Assembly (NCBI RefSeq): GCF_005144715.1
Contig: NZ_SWKR01000001.1
Location: 62,001-126,000 of the forward strand
Length of the DNA: 64,000 nucleotides
Direction: 5' to 3'
Origin: Sphingomonas baiyangensis
Lineage (GTDB): Bacteria; Pseudomonadota; Alphaproteobacteria; Sphingomonadales; Sphingomonadaceae
The translations under genes and the position numbers were made by a program. Under the pieces are notes generated by a model. That model was given only the letters and a program-made list of their open reading frames with translations. It was not told the DNA's origin and made no database searches. Positions 1 through 10,853 of this stretch are shown in pieces. Numbering within the stretch: position 1 is the stretch's first letter; each line of letters starts with the position of its first letter.

Positions 1-392
1 GCGAGCAGTGGACGGCGATGCGCCAGCGCATCTTCGAAGTGCTCGCCACGTTCGACAAGCCCGCCTCGGCCTATGACATCGCCGAAGCCGTCTCGAAGGC
101 CGAGGGTCGTCGCGTCGCTGCCAACAGCGTCTATCGCATCCTCGACCTGTTCGTCGGCGCCAATCTCGCGCGCCGCGTCGAAAGCGCCAACGCCTATGTC
201 GCCAACAGCCATCCCGGCTGCCTGCACGACTGTATCTTCCTTGTATGCGACAGCTGCGGCCAGACCACGCATCTCGACGACGACGCGATCACCGCGAGCG
301 TACGCGGCGTGGCGACGGGTGCGGGCTTCTCGCCCAAGCGCCCGGTGATCGAGGTACGCGGCACCTGCGCCGATTGCGAGGATCCGGATTGA
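1..392 (+). CDS. Fur-family (Zur-like) metal-dependent repressor, 5'-partial
   Basis: The frame is open from base 3, and the residues before the first in-frame ATG (base 18) read on smoothly into a Fur-type winged helix, so the gene probably enters from beyond the left edge. Counting from that ATG, the DNA-binding part covers about residues 1-60 (SVYRILDLF is the recognition-helix region). The dimerisation/metal part has two CxxC pairs, CDSC (about 77-80) and CADC (about 117-120), the structural zinc site of Fur proteins, plus a His/Cys-rich SHPGCLHDC stretch. Zur is the best guess among Fur, Zur and PerR because of the short, Cys-rich C-terminus, but the metal cannot be read from sequence. 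It precedes dxs by 60 bp on the same strand. Confidence 0.88.
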   Translation, partial: EQWTAMRQRIFEVLATFDKPASAYDIAEAVSKAEGRRVAANSVYRILDLFVGANLARRVESANAYVANSHPGCLHDCIFLVCDSCGQTTHLDDDAITASVRGVATGAGFSPKRPVIEVRGTCADCEDPD

Positions 393-452
393 GATCATGC
401 GGCAGCTACGGTAACAATCGACACTTACCTTCGGCCGCGATAAGCAGGGGTA

Positions 453-2375
453 ATGGTTGATATGCCCCCTACGCCGCTGCTCGACACCGTCCGCACGCCC
501 CATGATCTGCGCCGCCTCAAGCCCGCGCAACTCCGTCAGCTTGCCGATGAGCTCCGCGCCGAGACGATCTCGGCCGTCGGCACCACCGGCGGCCATCTGG
601 GCTCGGGCTTGGGCGTCGTCGAGCTGACCACCGCGATCCATTATGTGTTCGACACGCCCGCCGACCGGCTGGTGTGGGACGTCGGCCACCAATGCTATCC
701 GCACAAGATCCTCACCGGCCGGCGCGACCGCATCCGCACGCTGCGCATGGGTGGCGGTCTGTCGGGCTTCACCAAGCGCACCGAGAGCGAATACGACCCC
801 TTCGGCGCCGCACACAGCTCGACCTCGATCTCGGCGGCATTGGGCTTTGCCGTCGCAAACAAGCTCGCCGACACGCCGGGCAAGGCGATCGCGGTGATCG
901 GCGACGGCGCGATGTCCGCCGGCATGGCCTATGAGGCGATGAACAACGCCGAGCAGGCGGGCAATCGCCTCATCGTCATCCTCAACGACAACGACATGTC
1001 GATCGCGCCGCCCGTCGGCGGGCTGTCGGCCTATCTCAGCCGCATCGTCTCGAGCCGCGAGTTCCTCGGCCTGCGCGAGACGCTGCGCAAGGTCGCGCGC
1101 CGCCTGCCGCGCCCCATCCACACCGCCGCGCGCAAGACCGACGAGTTCGCCCGCGGCATGACGATGGGCGGCACGCTGTTCGAGGAGCTGGGCTTCTATT
1201 ATGTCGGCCCGATCGACGGCCACAATCTCGATCACCTCATCCCCGTGCTCGAGAATGTCCGCGATGCCGAGGAAGGGCCGATCCTCGTCCATGTCGTGAC
1301 CAAGAAGGGCAAGGGCTATGCCCCGGCCGAGGAATCGGCGGACAAATATCACGGCGTCCAGAAGTTCGACGTCATCACCGGCGCGCAGGCCAAGGCGCCG
1401 CCGGGACCGCCATCCTACCAGAACGTCTTCGGCGAGACGCTGGCGAAGCTCGCCGAGACCGACAGCCGCATCTGCGCGATCACCGCGGCGATGCCCTCGG
1501 GTACCGGCGTCGACAAGTTCGCCAAGGCGCACCCCACACGCGCCTTCGACGTCGGCATCGCCGAGCAGCACGCCGTCACCTTCGCCGCGGGCCTCGCCGC
1601 GCAGGGGATGCGCCCCTTCTGCGCGATCTACTCGACCTTCCTCCAACGCGCCTACGATCAGGTGGTGCACGACGTCGCGATCCAGAACCTGCCCGTGCGC
1701 TTCGCGATCGACCGCGCCGGGCTCGTCGGCGCCGATGGCTGCACGCATGCCGGCAGCTTCGACGTCACCTATCTGGCGACGCTCCCCAATTTCGTCGTCA
1801 TGGCGCCCGCCGACGAAGCCGAGCTGGTGCATATGACCTACACCGCCGCCGAGCATGACACGGGGCCGATCGCGGTGCGCTATCCGCGCGGCAACGGCAC
1901 CGGCGTGGCGCTGCCCGCAATTCCCGAGCGGCTCGAGATCGGCAAGGGCCGCGTGGTGCGCGAGGGCAAGACCGTCGCGATCCTCTCGCTCGGCACCCGG
2001 CTCGGCGAGGCGCTCAAGGCCGCCGAGACGCTTGAGGCCAAGGGGCTGTCGACCACCGTCGCCGACCTGCGCTTCGCCAAGCCGCTCGACGAGGCGCTGA
2101 TCCGCCGCCTGCTCGCGACGCACGAAGTCGCGGTCACGATCGAGGAGAATGCGGTGGGCGGCCTCGGCGCCCACGTCCTCACGCTGGCGAGCGACCAGGG
2201 GCTGATCGACGGCGGGCTGACGCTGCGCACGATGCGCCTGCCCGACACCTTCCAGGATCACGACAAGCCCGAGGTCCAGTATGACGAGGCCCGCCTCAAC
2301 GCCCCGCACATCGTCGAGACGGTGCTGACGGCCCTGCGCCACAACGAACGCGGCATCGAGGAAGCGCGCGCCTGA
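453..2375 (+). CDS. dxs: 1-deoxy-D-xylulose-5-phosphate synthase
   Basis: This cytoplasmic, thiamine-diphosphate-dependent enzyme condenses pyruvate with glyceraldehyde-3-phosphate, the first step of the MEP isoprenoid pathway. The 640-residue length is normal. Recognisable parts are the N-terminal GGHLGS with its catalytic-region His, [10 protein letters not shown], the ThDP/Mg motif [16 protein letters not shown] (about 150-165), the [12 protein letters not shown] motif holding the catalytic Glu of the Pyr domain, and [18 protein letters not shown] 453 lies only 2 bp after the AGGGG at 446-450; the second in-frame ATG at 462 ([10 protein letters not shown]) has better spacing and resembles family N-termini, so it may be the true start. 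Confidence 0.97.
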   Translation: MVDMPPTPLLDTVRTPHDLRRLKPAQLRQLADELRAETISAVGTTGGHLGSGLGVVELTTAIHYVFDTPADRLVWDVGHQCYPHKILTGRRDRIRTLRMGGGLSGFTKRTESEYDPFGAAHSSTSISAALGFAVANKLADTPGKAIAVIGDGAMSAGMAYEAMNNAEQAGNRLIVILNDNDMSIAPPVGGLSAYLSRIVSSREFLGLRETLRKVARRLPRPIHTAARKTDEFARGMTMGGTLFEELGFYYVGPIDGHNLDHLIPVLENVRDAEEGPILVHVVTKKGKGYAPAEESADKYHGVQKFDVITGAQAKAPPGPPSYQNVFGETLAKLAETDSRICAITAAMPSGTGVDKFAKAHPTRAFDVGIAEQHAVTFAAGLAAQGMRPFCAIYSTFLQRAYDQVVHDVAIQNLPVRFAIDRAGLVGADGCTHAGSFDVTYLATLPNFVVMAPADEAELVHMTYTAAEHDTGPIAVRYPRGNGTGVALPAIPERLEIGKGRVVREGKTVAILSLGTRLGEALKAAETLEAKGLSTTVADLRFAKPLDEALIRRLLATHEVAVTIEENAVGGLGAHVLTLASDQGLIDGGLTLRTMRLPDTFQDHDKPEVQYDEARLNAPHIVETVLTALRHNERGIEEARA

Positions 2376-2433
2376 TCGGAACGCCCTGCCCGCCCATGCG
2401 TCCCTTCCGGTATCAACCACCGAGAGGACACGC

Positions 2434-2751
2434 ATGGACTTCCTGTTTCACAGCGACGACCGGATCGAGGGCGGCAACGCCATGGCCGATGCCGCCGAGG
2501 CGCGCATCCGCGAGCGTACCGCACGCTTCGCCGATCGGCTGACGCGCATCGAGACGCGTCTGCGCGACATCGACGGCGATACCAACGGTGCCGACGGCAT
2601 CGAGGCCTCGATCGAGGCGCGGCCGGCGGGCGCGCAGCCCATCGTCGTCACCGATCGCGCCGCGCAGCCGCAGACGGCGATGAACGGCGCGCTGCAAAAG
2701 CTGATCGCGCGGCTCGAAAGCGATTTCGGCAAGGCCGATCGCGTCCGCTGA
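2434..2751 (+). CDS. HPF/RaiA-family ribosome-associated protein
   Basis: A 105-residue protein resembling short hibernation-promoting factor / RaiA (S30AE) proteins, which bind the 30S decoding region in slow growth and help inactivate or dimerise ribosomes. The supporting stretch is the central to C-terminal half: RIETRLRDIDG, then IEARPAGAQPIVVTDRAA, then MNGALQKLIARLES, the strand-strand-helix pattern of the family. It lacks the C-terminal extension of long HPF. A GAGAGGA Shine-Dalgarno lies about 6 bp before the ATG. It follows dxs by 58 bp on the same strand and may be cotranscribed, although the functions are unrelated. The family call is fairly secure; the exact role is inferred. Confidence 0.75.
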   Translation: MDFLFHSDDRIEGGNAMADAAEARIRERTARFADRLTRIETRLRDIDGDTNGADGIEASIEARPAGAQPIVVTDRAAQPQTAMNGALQKLIARLESDFGKADRVR

Positions 2752-2757
2752 TCGGCG

Positions 2758-3039
2758 TCAGTCGACCGGATCGATGAAGGTAACGCGCGTCACGCCGCGA
2801 TCGGCCAAGCGGAAGGCGACTTTCGCCAGGCATTTGTAATCGGCGCGGCGCTGCGCGCGAACCTGCACGGGAATGCCCGCCGCCCAGTCACCGGCCAGCG
2901 CATCGAGCTGCCGCCCCGAAAGCGCCCCCCCGCGCCACTGCGTCCGACAACTCCCCTTGCGCGCGGTGACGACGATCTCCTCCGCCGTGGGTTCGGCCTG
3001 TTGCGGCAGGGCGAGGGCGAGAAGGACGAAAGCGAGCAT
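2758..3039 (-). CDS. Hypothetical exported protein
   Basis: A 93-residue protein with a hydrophobic N-terminus (MLAFVLLALALPQQA) typical of a Sec signal peptide, followed by EEIVVTARK. That string is reminiscent of the TonB-box region of sphingomonad receptors, but there is no plug or barrel. Two cysteines in the mature part (in GSCRTQ and YKCLA) could form a periplasmic disulfide. ATG 3039 was chosen; an in-frame TTG at 3045 adds only two residues. It converges on the HPF-like gene with a 6-bp gap. I do not recognise the family. The short ORF is supported by the signal peptide and by the lack of a better ORF here. Confidence 0.55.
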   Translation of the reverse strand: MLAFVLLALALPQQAEPTAEEIVVTARKGSCRTQWRGGALSGRQLDALAGDWAAGIPVQVRAQRRADYKCLAKVAFRLADRGVTRVTFIDPVD

Positions 3040-3062
3040 CGCCAATACCGATACAGCCCCGC

Positions 3063-3097
3063 CCGTCCGTGTCGAGCGAAGTCGAGAGAACGGACGG
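3063..3097. repeat. Hairpin repeat with 8-bp perfect arms
   Basis: CCGTCCGT (3063-3070) pairs exactly with ACGGACGG (3090-3097). The loop contains GTCGAGCGAAGTCGAGAG, a motif that recurs at 9428-9445 inside another intergenic repeat. It lies just upstream of the small exported-protein gene. It is a dispersed sphingomonad intergenic repeat rather than a terminator, as no T-run follows. Confidence 0.6.
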
Positions 3098-3164
3098 ACT
3101 CAAGGCTCGGACCCGCAAACGATCCTTTCGGCGCTGTAACTTAGCGGCCGGGATGGGCAGGAAA

Positions 3165-3192
3165 GCGGAATGGCTGCTTTTTCAGTGTTAAC
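3165..3192. repeat. Left copy of short direct repeat flanking the 281-aa gene
   Basis: GCGGAATGGCTGCTTTTTCA followed by GTTAAC. Its core GAATGGCYGCTTT recurs in the same orientation at 4091-4103 (GAATGGCCGCTTT) and in weaker form at 4151-4164 (GAACGGCTGCTTTA). The first two copies bracket an unusual gene. Confidence 0.45.
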
Positions 3193-3223
3193 TTCAAAAG
3201 CAGACGGTGATGCCCGACAGTTA

Positions 3224-4069
3224 TCAGAGCCTCTCGACCGTCTCGGCCTTAGTCTCCGTCTCAATTGAGCCGTCTGGCCGTTTGGTTCTTAGACGAATGA
3301 CGCGAACGCGCCGTATGACCTGGCCGGCGTCGTCGATCGTTAAAGTCACAGACAAGTTTCCTGATACATCTTCTTTCCGGCGCTCGAGAAGCGCCGCCTC
3401 AAGCGAGACAGGCTTTTGCATCAATTCCCCAACTGCGACGTCTGATTCCGCTCGGGCGCGAAGCACGACATCAGGATTTACCTGTAACTCGGCCGTGAAC
3501 GTCTCAACCTTTGAGCGAGGCGCCTTTCGGACTAGCGTTCCAGCCGCCTTCGCATCGTCATCGAAGTAAGGGGCGCCTTCGCGGAGGTCGCCTACGCGCA
3601 GATCGAAGGCGTTGATCGTATCGATAACCGATTCAGGTTTGCATTCGATACGAAACGCACTCCAAGTAAAAATCAGTTTCCCACAAACCGACCGATCCAA
3701 CCCAGCAGACTGCAACCAGATAGCTAGCCGCGCCTCCAGATCGTCACGATTGAGAAGCTTTATCGTCCCGCGATTTGGCTGAAATATGTGAGCTGGAAAT
3801 TGCCAGCTGCGTGCTCGATCCTCCTTCGTGGCGCTTTCGGGCAGATCATAGATCAGCTCCTTGCCATCATCCCGGACTGCAACGATGCGTTCTAAAAGGC
3901 TGTCTTGACCGCGTGAGCTTCCGGACGAAGACCCGTCGCTCGCCTCGTTGGACGTCTCGTAACTCTTCCGGATTACTACCTCGTCGCCGACAGCCGAAGT
4001 TCGAGCATGCGGGGCTAACAGCGCGAAAACCATCGCGCTAGCAAAAAACAGAGTACGGGCAACTTTCAC
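3224..4069 (-). CDS. Hypothetical exported protein, atypical composition
   Basis: A 281-residue protein of no family I recognise. The GTG start at 4069 gives MKVARTLFFASAMVFALLAP, a clear signal peptide with likely cleavage near residues 22-27. The mature part starts with a Ser/Gly-rich linker (about 40-56) and contains two Cys (SVCGK and RIECK, about 20 residues apart) that could form a disulfide. It ends with a segment reading LSVTLTIDDAGQVIRRVRV, which loosely resembles the strands of TonB-like C-terminal domains; this is only a guess. The gene is visibly richer in A/T than its neighbours and is flanked by GAATGGCYGCTTT repeats, which suggests acquisition by transfer. It converges on nothing and sits apart from any operon. 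Confidence 0.65.
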   Translation of the reverse strand: MKVARTLFFASAMVFALLAPHARTSAVGDEVVIRKSYETSNEASDGSSSGSSRGQDSLLERIVAVRDDGKELIYDLPESATKEDRARSWQFPAHIFQPNRGTIKLLNRDDLEARLAIWLQSAGLDRSVCGKLIFTWSAFRIECKPESVIDTINAFDLRVGDLREGAPYFDDDAKAAGTLVRKAPRSKVETFTAELQVNPDVVLRARAESDVAVGELMQKPVSLEAALLERRKEDVSGNLSVTLTIDDAGQVIRRVRVIRLRTKRPDGSIETETKAETVERL

Positions 4070-4090
4070 GGCGTTAGTTTATGTCTCAGC

Positions 4091-4164
4091 GAATGGCCGC
4101 TTTCAAGTTAGACCGTGAGCATTTGGAATGACCAGCATTGAGCGGAAGCCGAACGGCTGCTTTA
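4091..4164. repeat. Right copies of GAATGGCYGCTTT repeat
   Basis: GAATGGCCGCTTTCAAGTTA at 4091-4110 matches the left copy at 3169-3181. A degenerate third copy, GAACGGCTGCTTTA, lies at 4151-4164. Together they fill most of the gap between the hypothetical gene and the acyl-CoA ligase gene. Confidence 0.4.
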
Positions 4165-4196
4165 TGACGCTACAGCCTGGTCCGCCGCAGACCCTC

Positions 4197-5948
<1,752 letters not shown>

Positions 5949-6088
5949 GGTGAATCTCTCCAGATTGAATATCGGGTTTGGAAGACGCCCGTTTGCGATG
6001 CAGGTTAGTGTTGATTCGCGGCGCGCTCAAGGCAATAGCGGAAGCGCACACGCGCGGCGCGCGATGCCAATGGATTCGAACGAGGGGT

Positions 6089-7327
6089 ATGCCGTTGCAC
6101 GCAAGGATCGAGAACCCCGCCAACCTTGGCTTCGATGCCGGCCGGCTGGCGCGGATCGACGCCTTTCTGGCGACCCGCTATCTCGACACCGGCCGGCTGC
6201 CGCATGCGCAGCTGCTGATCGCGCGCGAGGGCGAGATCGCGCATTTCTCGCATCAGGGCGCCGCGCGCGCCGACGATGCCCGCCCCATCGACGCGACGAG
6301 CCTGTTCCGCATCGCCTCAATGACCAAACCCGTCACCTCGATCGCATTCATGATGCTCGCCGAGGAGGCGCTGGTCGCGCTCGACACGCCGGTGCATCAT
6401 GTGCTGCCCGAGCTGAAGGGCGTGGGCGTCTATGCCGGCGGCGGCGGCGGCGGCGTGCCCTTCCTCACGCGAGCCACTGCGCAGCCGATGCGCATGGTCG
6501 ATCTGCTCCGGCACACCGCAGGCTTCACCTACGGCTTCCAGAACCGCTCGAACATCGACGCCGCGCATCGCGAGCGGCGCATCGAGAGCTGGCACGGCGA
6601 TCTCGATCTCGACGGCTTCGTCGCGGCGCTGGGCGAGTTGCCGCTCGAATTCTCGCCCGGCGAGGGCTGGAACTATTCGGTCGCGACCGACGTGCTCGGC
6701 GCCGTCGTCCAGCGCGTCAGCGGCATGCCGCTCGACCGCTTCTTCGCCGAGCGCATCTTCGCGCCGCTCGGCATGCACGACACCGGCTTCCACGTGCCCG
6801 CCGACAAGCTCGACCGGCTGACCGATTGCTGGACGATGCACCCCGCCAAGGGACGCGTGCTCTACGATCGCGGTGCCGACAGCGCGTGGAGCCGGCCGCC
6901 GCGCCTCGTCTCGGGCGGCGGCGGCCTGGTGTCGACCGCGCTCGACTATCACCGTTTCTGCACGATGCTGCTGAACGGCGGCAGCCTCGACGGTGCGCGC
7001 ATCGTCAGCCGCAAGACGATCGAGCTGATGACCGCCAACCACCTGCCCGGCGGCGTCGACCTCGCCGCCATCTCGCGCTCGATGTTCTCGGAGGCGACCT
7101 ATGCCGGTGTCGGCTTCGGCCTCGGCTTCTCGGTACTGCTCGATCCCGCGCGCGCGATGCTGGCTGGTTCGGCGGGCGAATATGGCTGGGGCGGGCTGTT
7201 CTCCACCGCCTTCTTCTGCGATCCCGTAGAGCGACTGCACATGATCTTCATGACGCAGCTGTCGCCCTCGAGCACCTGGCCCGTCCGCCGCGAGCTCAAG
7301 GCGATGCTCTTTGCGGCACTCGATTGA
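6089..7327 (+). CDS. Beta-lactamase-family serine hydrolase (esterase family VIII-like)
   Basis: A 412-residue protein of the class C beta-lactamase / penicillin-binding fold. The nucleophile motif SxxK is SMTKP, within SLFRIASMTKPVTSI (about residue 75), and the Tyr motif is WNYSVATDVLG. In catabolic islands such proteins are usually esterases rather than antibiotic resistance enzymes. No signal peptide is seen, so it is probably cytoplasmic. ATG 6089 was chosen because the longer open frame (from 5978) has no family-like residues and GAGGGG lies right before this ATG. The gene lies 42 bp upstream of the FadB-like gene and is probably cotranscribed with it, so it may hydrolyse an ester or lactone in the same pathway. 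Confidence 0.88.
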   Translation: MPLHARIENPANLGFDAGRLARIDAFLATRYLDTGRLPHAQLLIAREGEIAHFSHQGAARADDARPIDATSLFRIASMTKPVTSIAFMMLAEEALVALDTPVHHVLPELKGVGVYAGGGGGGVPFLTRATAQPMRMVDLLRHTAGFTYGFQNRSNIDAAHRERRIESWHGDLDLDGFVAALGELPLEFSPGEGWNYSVATDVLGAVVQRVSGMPLDRFFAERIFAPLGMHDTGFHVPADKLDRLTDCWTMHPAKGRVLYDRGADSAWSRPPRLVSGGGGLVSTALDYHRFCTMLLNGGSLDGARIVSRKTIELMTANHLPGGVDLAAISRSMFSEATYAGVGFGLGFSVLLDPARAMLAGSAGEYGWGGLFSTAFFCDPVERLHMIFMTQLSPSSTWPVRRELKAMLFAALD

Positions 7328-7369
7328 CCTGCGGCCCCGCCGCCCGACCTTCCAACAGGAGCCAAAGCC

Positions 7370-9397
7370 ATGACTTCCCCCATCACCACGCACCGCGAAG
7401 GCGACGTGCTCGTCGTCGTCTCGAACAACCCGCCCGTCAACGCGCTGGGTGCCGCGGTACGCACCGGGCTCGACGCCGCGATCGACGAGGCAGCGGGCGA
7501 TGACGGCATTAAGGCCGTGGTCATCGCGTGCGATGGCCAGACCTTCTTCGCCGGTGCCGACATCACCGAGTTCGGAAAGCCCCCCGTCGAGCCGCTGCTG
7601 CCCACTTTGGTCGACAAGATCGAGGCGTCCGAGAAGCCCGTCATCGCCGCGATCCACGGCACCGCGCTTGGCGGCGGCTGCGAGGTCGCGATCGCCTGCC
7701 ATTACCGTATCGCCGTCCCCTCGGCGAAGCTCGGCACGCCCGAGGTGAAGCTCGGCCTGCTGCCCGGTGCCGGCGGCACGCAGCGCCTGCCGCGCCTGGC
7801 GGGCGTCGAACTCGCGCTCGAGATGGTCGCCAAGGGCGATCCCATCCCCGCCACCAAGGCACATCAGGCCGGCCTCGTCGATCGCCTCGCCGACGAGGGC
7901 GCCTTGCGCGAACAGGCCGTGGCGTTCGCCCGCGAAGTCGCTGGCGCGCGCCCGCTGCCGCGCGCCAGCGAGGGCGAGGCCAAGGCCGACGCATCGGTAT
8001 TCGCCGATTTCCGCAAGGCCAATGCCCGCCGCTTCCGCGGCTTCGACGCGCCCGAAGCCAATATCGCCTGCGTCGAGAAGGCGACGCAGACGCCCTATGC
8101 CGAGGGCGTCCAGTTCGAGCGCGAGAGCTTCATGAAGCTGATGTTCGGCGTGCAGTCGGCCGCGCAGCGCCACGTCTTCTTCGCCGAGCGCAAGGCTTCG
8201 AAGATCGACGGCATCCCCGCCGACACGCGCCCGCGCGACATCAAGCGCGTCGGCATCATCGGCGCGGGCACGATGGGCGGCGGCATCGCGATGAACTTCC
8301 TGTCGGCAGGCATCCCCGTCACCATCGTCGAGATGCAGCAGGACGCCCTCGATCGCGGCACCGCGACGATGCGCAAGAACTACGAAGCCACCGCCGCCAA
8401 GGGCCGCATGAAGCCCGAACAGGTCGAAGCCGCGATGGGCGCGCTCACGCCGACGCTCAGCCTCGACGACCTCGCCGACTGCGACCTCATCATCGAGGCG
8501 GTCTACGAGAATATGGACGTCAAGAAGGACATCTTCGGCAAGCTCGACAAGATCGCCAAGCCCGGCGCCATCCTCGCGTCGAACACCTCGTATCTGAACG
8601 TCGACGAGATCGCCGCCAGCACCGCGCGGCCCGAGGACGTGCTCGGCCTCCACTTCTTCTCGCCCGCCAATGTGATGAAGCTGCTCGAGGTCGTGCGCGG
8701 CGCCAAGACCGCGCCCGACGTGCTGGCGACGGCGATGGCGGTCGCCAAGAAGATCCGCAAGGTCGCGGTGGTCGCAGGCGTCTGCCACGGCTTCATTGGC
8801 AACCGGATGCTGATGCCGCGCCAGGTCGAAGCGATGAAGCTGCTGATGGAAGGCGCCACGCCCGAGCAGATCGACAAGGTGCACGTCGCCTTCGGCATGC
8901 CGATGGGGCCGTTCCAGATGAGCGACCTCGCCGGCGTCGATATCGGCTGGCACCGCGATCCCACCCGCATCGAGAGCATCCGCGATGCGCTCGCCGCCGA
9001 GAAGCGCTGGGGCCAGAAGACGCAGGCAGGCTTCTACGATTATGACGAGAAGCGGAACCCCTCGCCTTCCCCGCGCGTCGCCGAGATCATCGAGGATTTC
9101 CGCCAGAAGACCGGCACGCCGCAGCATGACGTGACCGACGAGGAGATCGTCGAGCGCACGCTCTATCCGATGGTCAACGAAGGCGCGCTGATCCTCGAGG
9201 AAGGCATGGCGCAGCGCGCATCCGACATCGATGTCGTGTGGATCTACGGCTATGGCTGGCCCGTCTATCGCGGCGGCCCGATGTTCTGGGCCGATACCGA
9301 GGGCCTCAAGAAGATCGTCGCCGGCCTAGAGAAGCACGGCTTCGAGGTCGCGAAGCTGCTCAAGGACAAAGCCGAAAAGGGCGAGCGCTTCAATTGA
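7370..9397 (+). CDS. Bifunctional enoyl-CoA hydratase / 3-hydroxyacyl-CoA dehydrogenase
   Basis: A 675-residue FadB/FadJ-type fusion that hydrates 2-enoyl-CoA and oxidises the resulting 3-hydroxyacyl-CoA with NAD+. The crotonase domain spans about 1-190 with both catalytic glutamates, E105 (in GGGCEVA) and E125 (in TPEVKLG). The dehydrogenase NAD fold starts at GAGTMGGG (298-305), with catalytic His428 in [14 protein letters not shown] second HADH C-terminal repeat ends the protein. AGGAG lies 8-9 bp before the ATG. No thiolase partner (FadA) follows, unlike a normal fadBA operon. Next is an amidase gene beyond a repeat-filled 140-bp gap. The function is well supported; the natural substrate is not. 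Confidence 0.95.
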   Translation: MTSPITTHREGDVLVVVSNNPPVNALGAAVRTGLDAAIDEAAGDDGIKAVVIACDGQTFFAGADITEFGKPPVEPLLPTLVDKIEASEKPVIAAIHGTALGGGCEVAIACHYRIAVPSAKLGTPEVKLGLLPGAGGTQRLPRLAGVELALEMVAKGDPIPATKAHQAGLVDRLADEGALREQAVAFAREVAGARPLPRASEGEAKADASVFADFRKANARRFRGFDAPEANIACVEKATQTPYAEGVQFERESFMKLMFGVQSAAQRHVFFAERKASKIDGIPADTRPRDIKRVGIIGAGTMGGGIAMNFLSAGIPVTIVEMQQDALDRGTATMRKNYEATAAKGRMKPEQVEAAMGALTPTLSLDDLADCDLIIEAVYENMDVKKDIFGKLDKIAKPGAILASNTSYLNVDEIAASTARPEDVLGLHFFSPANVMKLLEVVRGAKTAPDVLATAMAVAKKIRKVAVVAGVCHGFIGNRMLMPRQVEAMKLLMEGATPEQIDKVHVAFGMPMGPFQMSDLAGVDIGWHRDPTRIESIRDALAAEKRWGQKTQAGFYDYDEKRNPSPSPRVAEIIEDFRQKTGTPQHDVTDEEIVERTLYPMVNEGALILEEGMAQRASDIDVVWIYGYGWPVYRGGPMFWADTEGLKKIVAGLEKHGFEVAKLLKDKAEKGERFN

Positions 9398-9419
9398 GGC
9401 CAACGATCGCACCCCTTTT

Positions 9420-9526
9420 CCGTTCGGTTCGAGCGAAGTCGAGAATAGCGGCCGAGCGAAGCCGAGGCGTCGTCCGACGTCTCGCTCCGCTCGACCTTGC
9501 CCCTCGACGTCGGTCGGGACGAACGG
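9420..9526. repeat. Dispersed intergenic repeat with CCGTTCG/CGAACGG ends
   Basis: The outer ends CCGTTCG (9420-9426) and CGAACGG (9520-9526) are exact inverted copies. Inside are TTCGAGCGAAGTCGAGAA (9428-9445; shared with the repeat at 3063-3097) and a long imperfect hairpin from CGAGCGAAGC to GCTCCGCTCG (9453-9494). It fills nearly the whole gap between the FadB-like gene and the amidase gene and ends just before the amidase Shine-Dalgarno GAGGGG. Confidence 0.65.
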
Positions 9527-9539
9527 TTGAGGGGAACCC

Positions 9540-10853
9540 GTGACGGAGCTGACCGCCCTCGCCACCGCCGCCGCGATCCGTGCCGGCACCACTAGCGCGC
9601 GCGCCGAGACCGAAGCCGCCATTACGCGCATCGAGGCCGATGACGGCGCGATCAACGCCGTCGTCGTGCGCGATTTCGAGCGCGCACGCGCCGCCGCCGA
9701 CGCGATCGACGCACGCGAGACGATCGATGACGGCGCGCCCCTGCTCGGCGTGCCGATGACGGTCAAGGAAGCCTTCGACGTCGCCGGCCTGCCGACGACA
9801 TGGGGCTTCCGCCACCACGCCGGCAATATCGCGACCGCCGATGCACTGGCGGTGCGCAGATTGAAGGCGGCGGGCGCGATCATCCTCGGCAAGACCAACG
9901 TGCCCAAGGGACTGGGCGACTGGCAGTCGGTCAACGCGATCCACGGTCGCACCAGCCACCCGCGCGACCCCTCGCGCACGCCCGGCGGCAGCTCGGGCGG
10001 CGCGGCGGCGGCGCTCGCCGCCGGCTATGTGCCAATCGAGCTCGGCAGCGATATCGGCGGCTCGATCCGCATCCCCGCACATTTCTGCGGCATATGGGGC
10101 CTCAAGCCCACTTGGGGTGCGATCGACAGCCACGGCCATGCCTATCCCGGCATCGACGGGGCCGAGACGGTGCTCGGCGTCATCGGCCCCATGGCGCGCG
10201 ATGCCGACGATCTCGCGGTCATGCTCGACATTCTCGCCACGCAGTCGCTGCCGCGCGACGATCGCCCCGCAGCGCGCGTGCTCGCGCTGACAAAGCATTC
10301 CGAAACGCCGACCGCGGCGGCATGCGTCGCCGCCGTAGAGCGGGCCGCCGATATGCTCGCGCGAACCGGCGTCGAGATTCTCCGCAAGCACCCCGCGCTG
10401 CCTGATCTCGCTGCGCAGCATGACGCCTATGGCCGCGTGCTCGCCGTCACCTTCGCGCGCCACGATCCCGCGTTGCACGACACGCTGCCTCCACTGCGCG
10501 ACTGGCTCGACTGGCTCGATGCGCAGGCGCGCAACCGCCGCGCATGGGAAGCGCTGTTCGGCGATGTCGATGCCGTCATCGCGCCGCCCGCCGCGACGCA
10601 GGCGTTCGCGCACGACCATCGCCCGCAGGCTGAGCGGCGCCTCGCGATCGACGGTGCCGACAGTCCCTATGACGCGCACCTCGCCTGGGCGGGTCTTGCT
10701 ACCTATCCCGGCCTGCCCGCAGTCTGCATGCCCGCGGGCGAGGCGAACGGCCTTCCCGTCGGCGTGCAGGTCATCTGCGCGCCGCATCAAGACCACCGCG
10801 CCATCGCCATCGCGCGCGGCATCTACCAGTCCCTCGAAGGAGCGACCGCATGA
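9540..10853 (+). CDS. Amidase (amidase-signature family)
   Basis: A 437-residue amidase-signature hydrolase of amide bonds. The Ser-cisSer-Lys triad is visible: Lys76 in MTVKEAFD, Ser151/152 in GGSSGG, and Ser175 in [10 protein letters not shown]. There is no transamidosome partner, so GatA is unlikely; a catabolic amidase fits better. The start is GTG at 9540 with TTGAGGGG just upstream. Its stop overlaps the ATG of the next acyl-CoA dehydrogenase gene by 4 bp (ATGA), showing that both are translated from one mRNA and linking amide hydrolysis to the acyl-CoA pathway. The substrate is not readable from sequence. Confidence 0.93.
   Translation: MTELTALATAAAIRAGTTSARAETEAAITRIEADDGAINAVVVRDFERARAAADAIDARETIDDGAPLLGVPMTVKEAFDVAGLPTTWGFRHHAGNIATADALAVRRLKAAGAIILGKTNVPKGLGDWQSVNAIHGRTSHPRDPSRTPGGSSGGAAAALAAGYVPIELGSDIGGSIRIPAHFCGIWGLKPTWGAIDSHGHAYPGIDGAETVLGVIGPMARDADDLAVMLDILATQSLPRDDRPAARVLALTKHSETPTAAACVAAVERAADMLARTGVEILRKHPALPDLAAQHDAYGRVLAVTFARHDPALHDTLPPLRDWLDWLDAQARNRRAWEALFGDVDAVIAPPAATQAFAHDHRPQAERRLAIDGADSPYDAHLAWAGLATYPGLPAVCMPAGEANGLPVGVQVICAPHQDHRAIAIARGIYQSLEGATA

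Noticed and set aside
6089..7327. Antibiotic-resistance beta-lactamase
   Set aside because: It has the fold motifs but no signal peptide and lies in a catabolic operon; an esterase is more likely.
6317..9127. 936-codon minus-strand open frame
   Set aside because: It lies antisense to the serine hydrolase and FadB-like genes, both with full catalytic motifs; stop-free antisense frames are common in GC-rich DNA.
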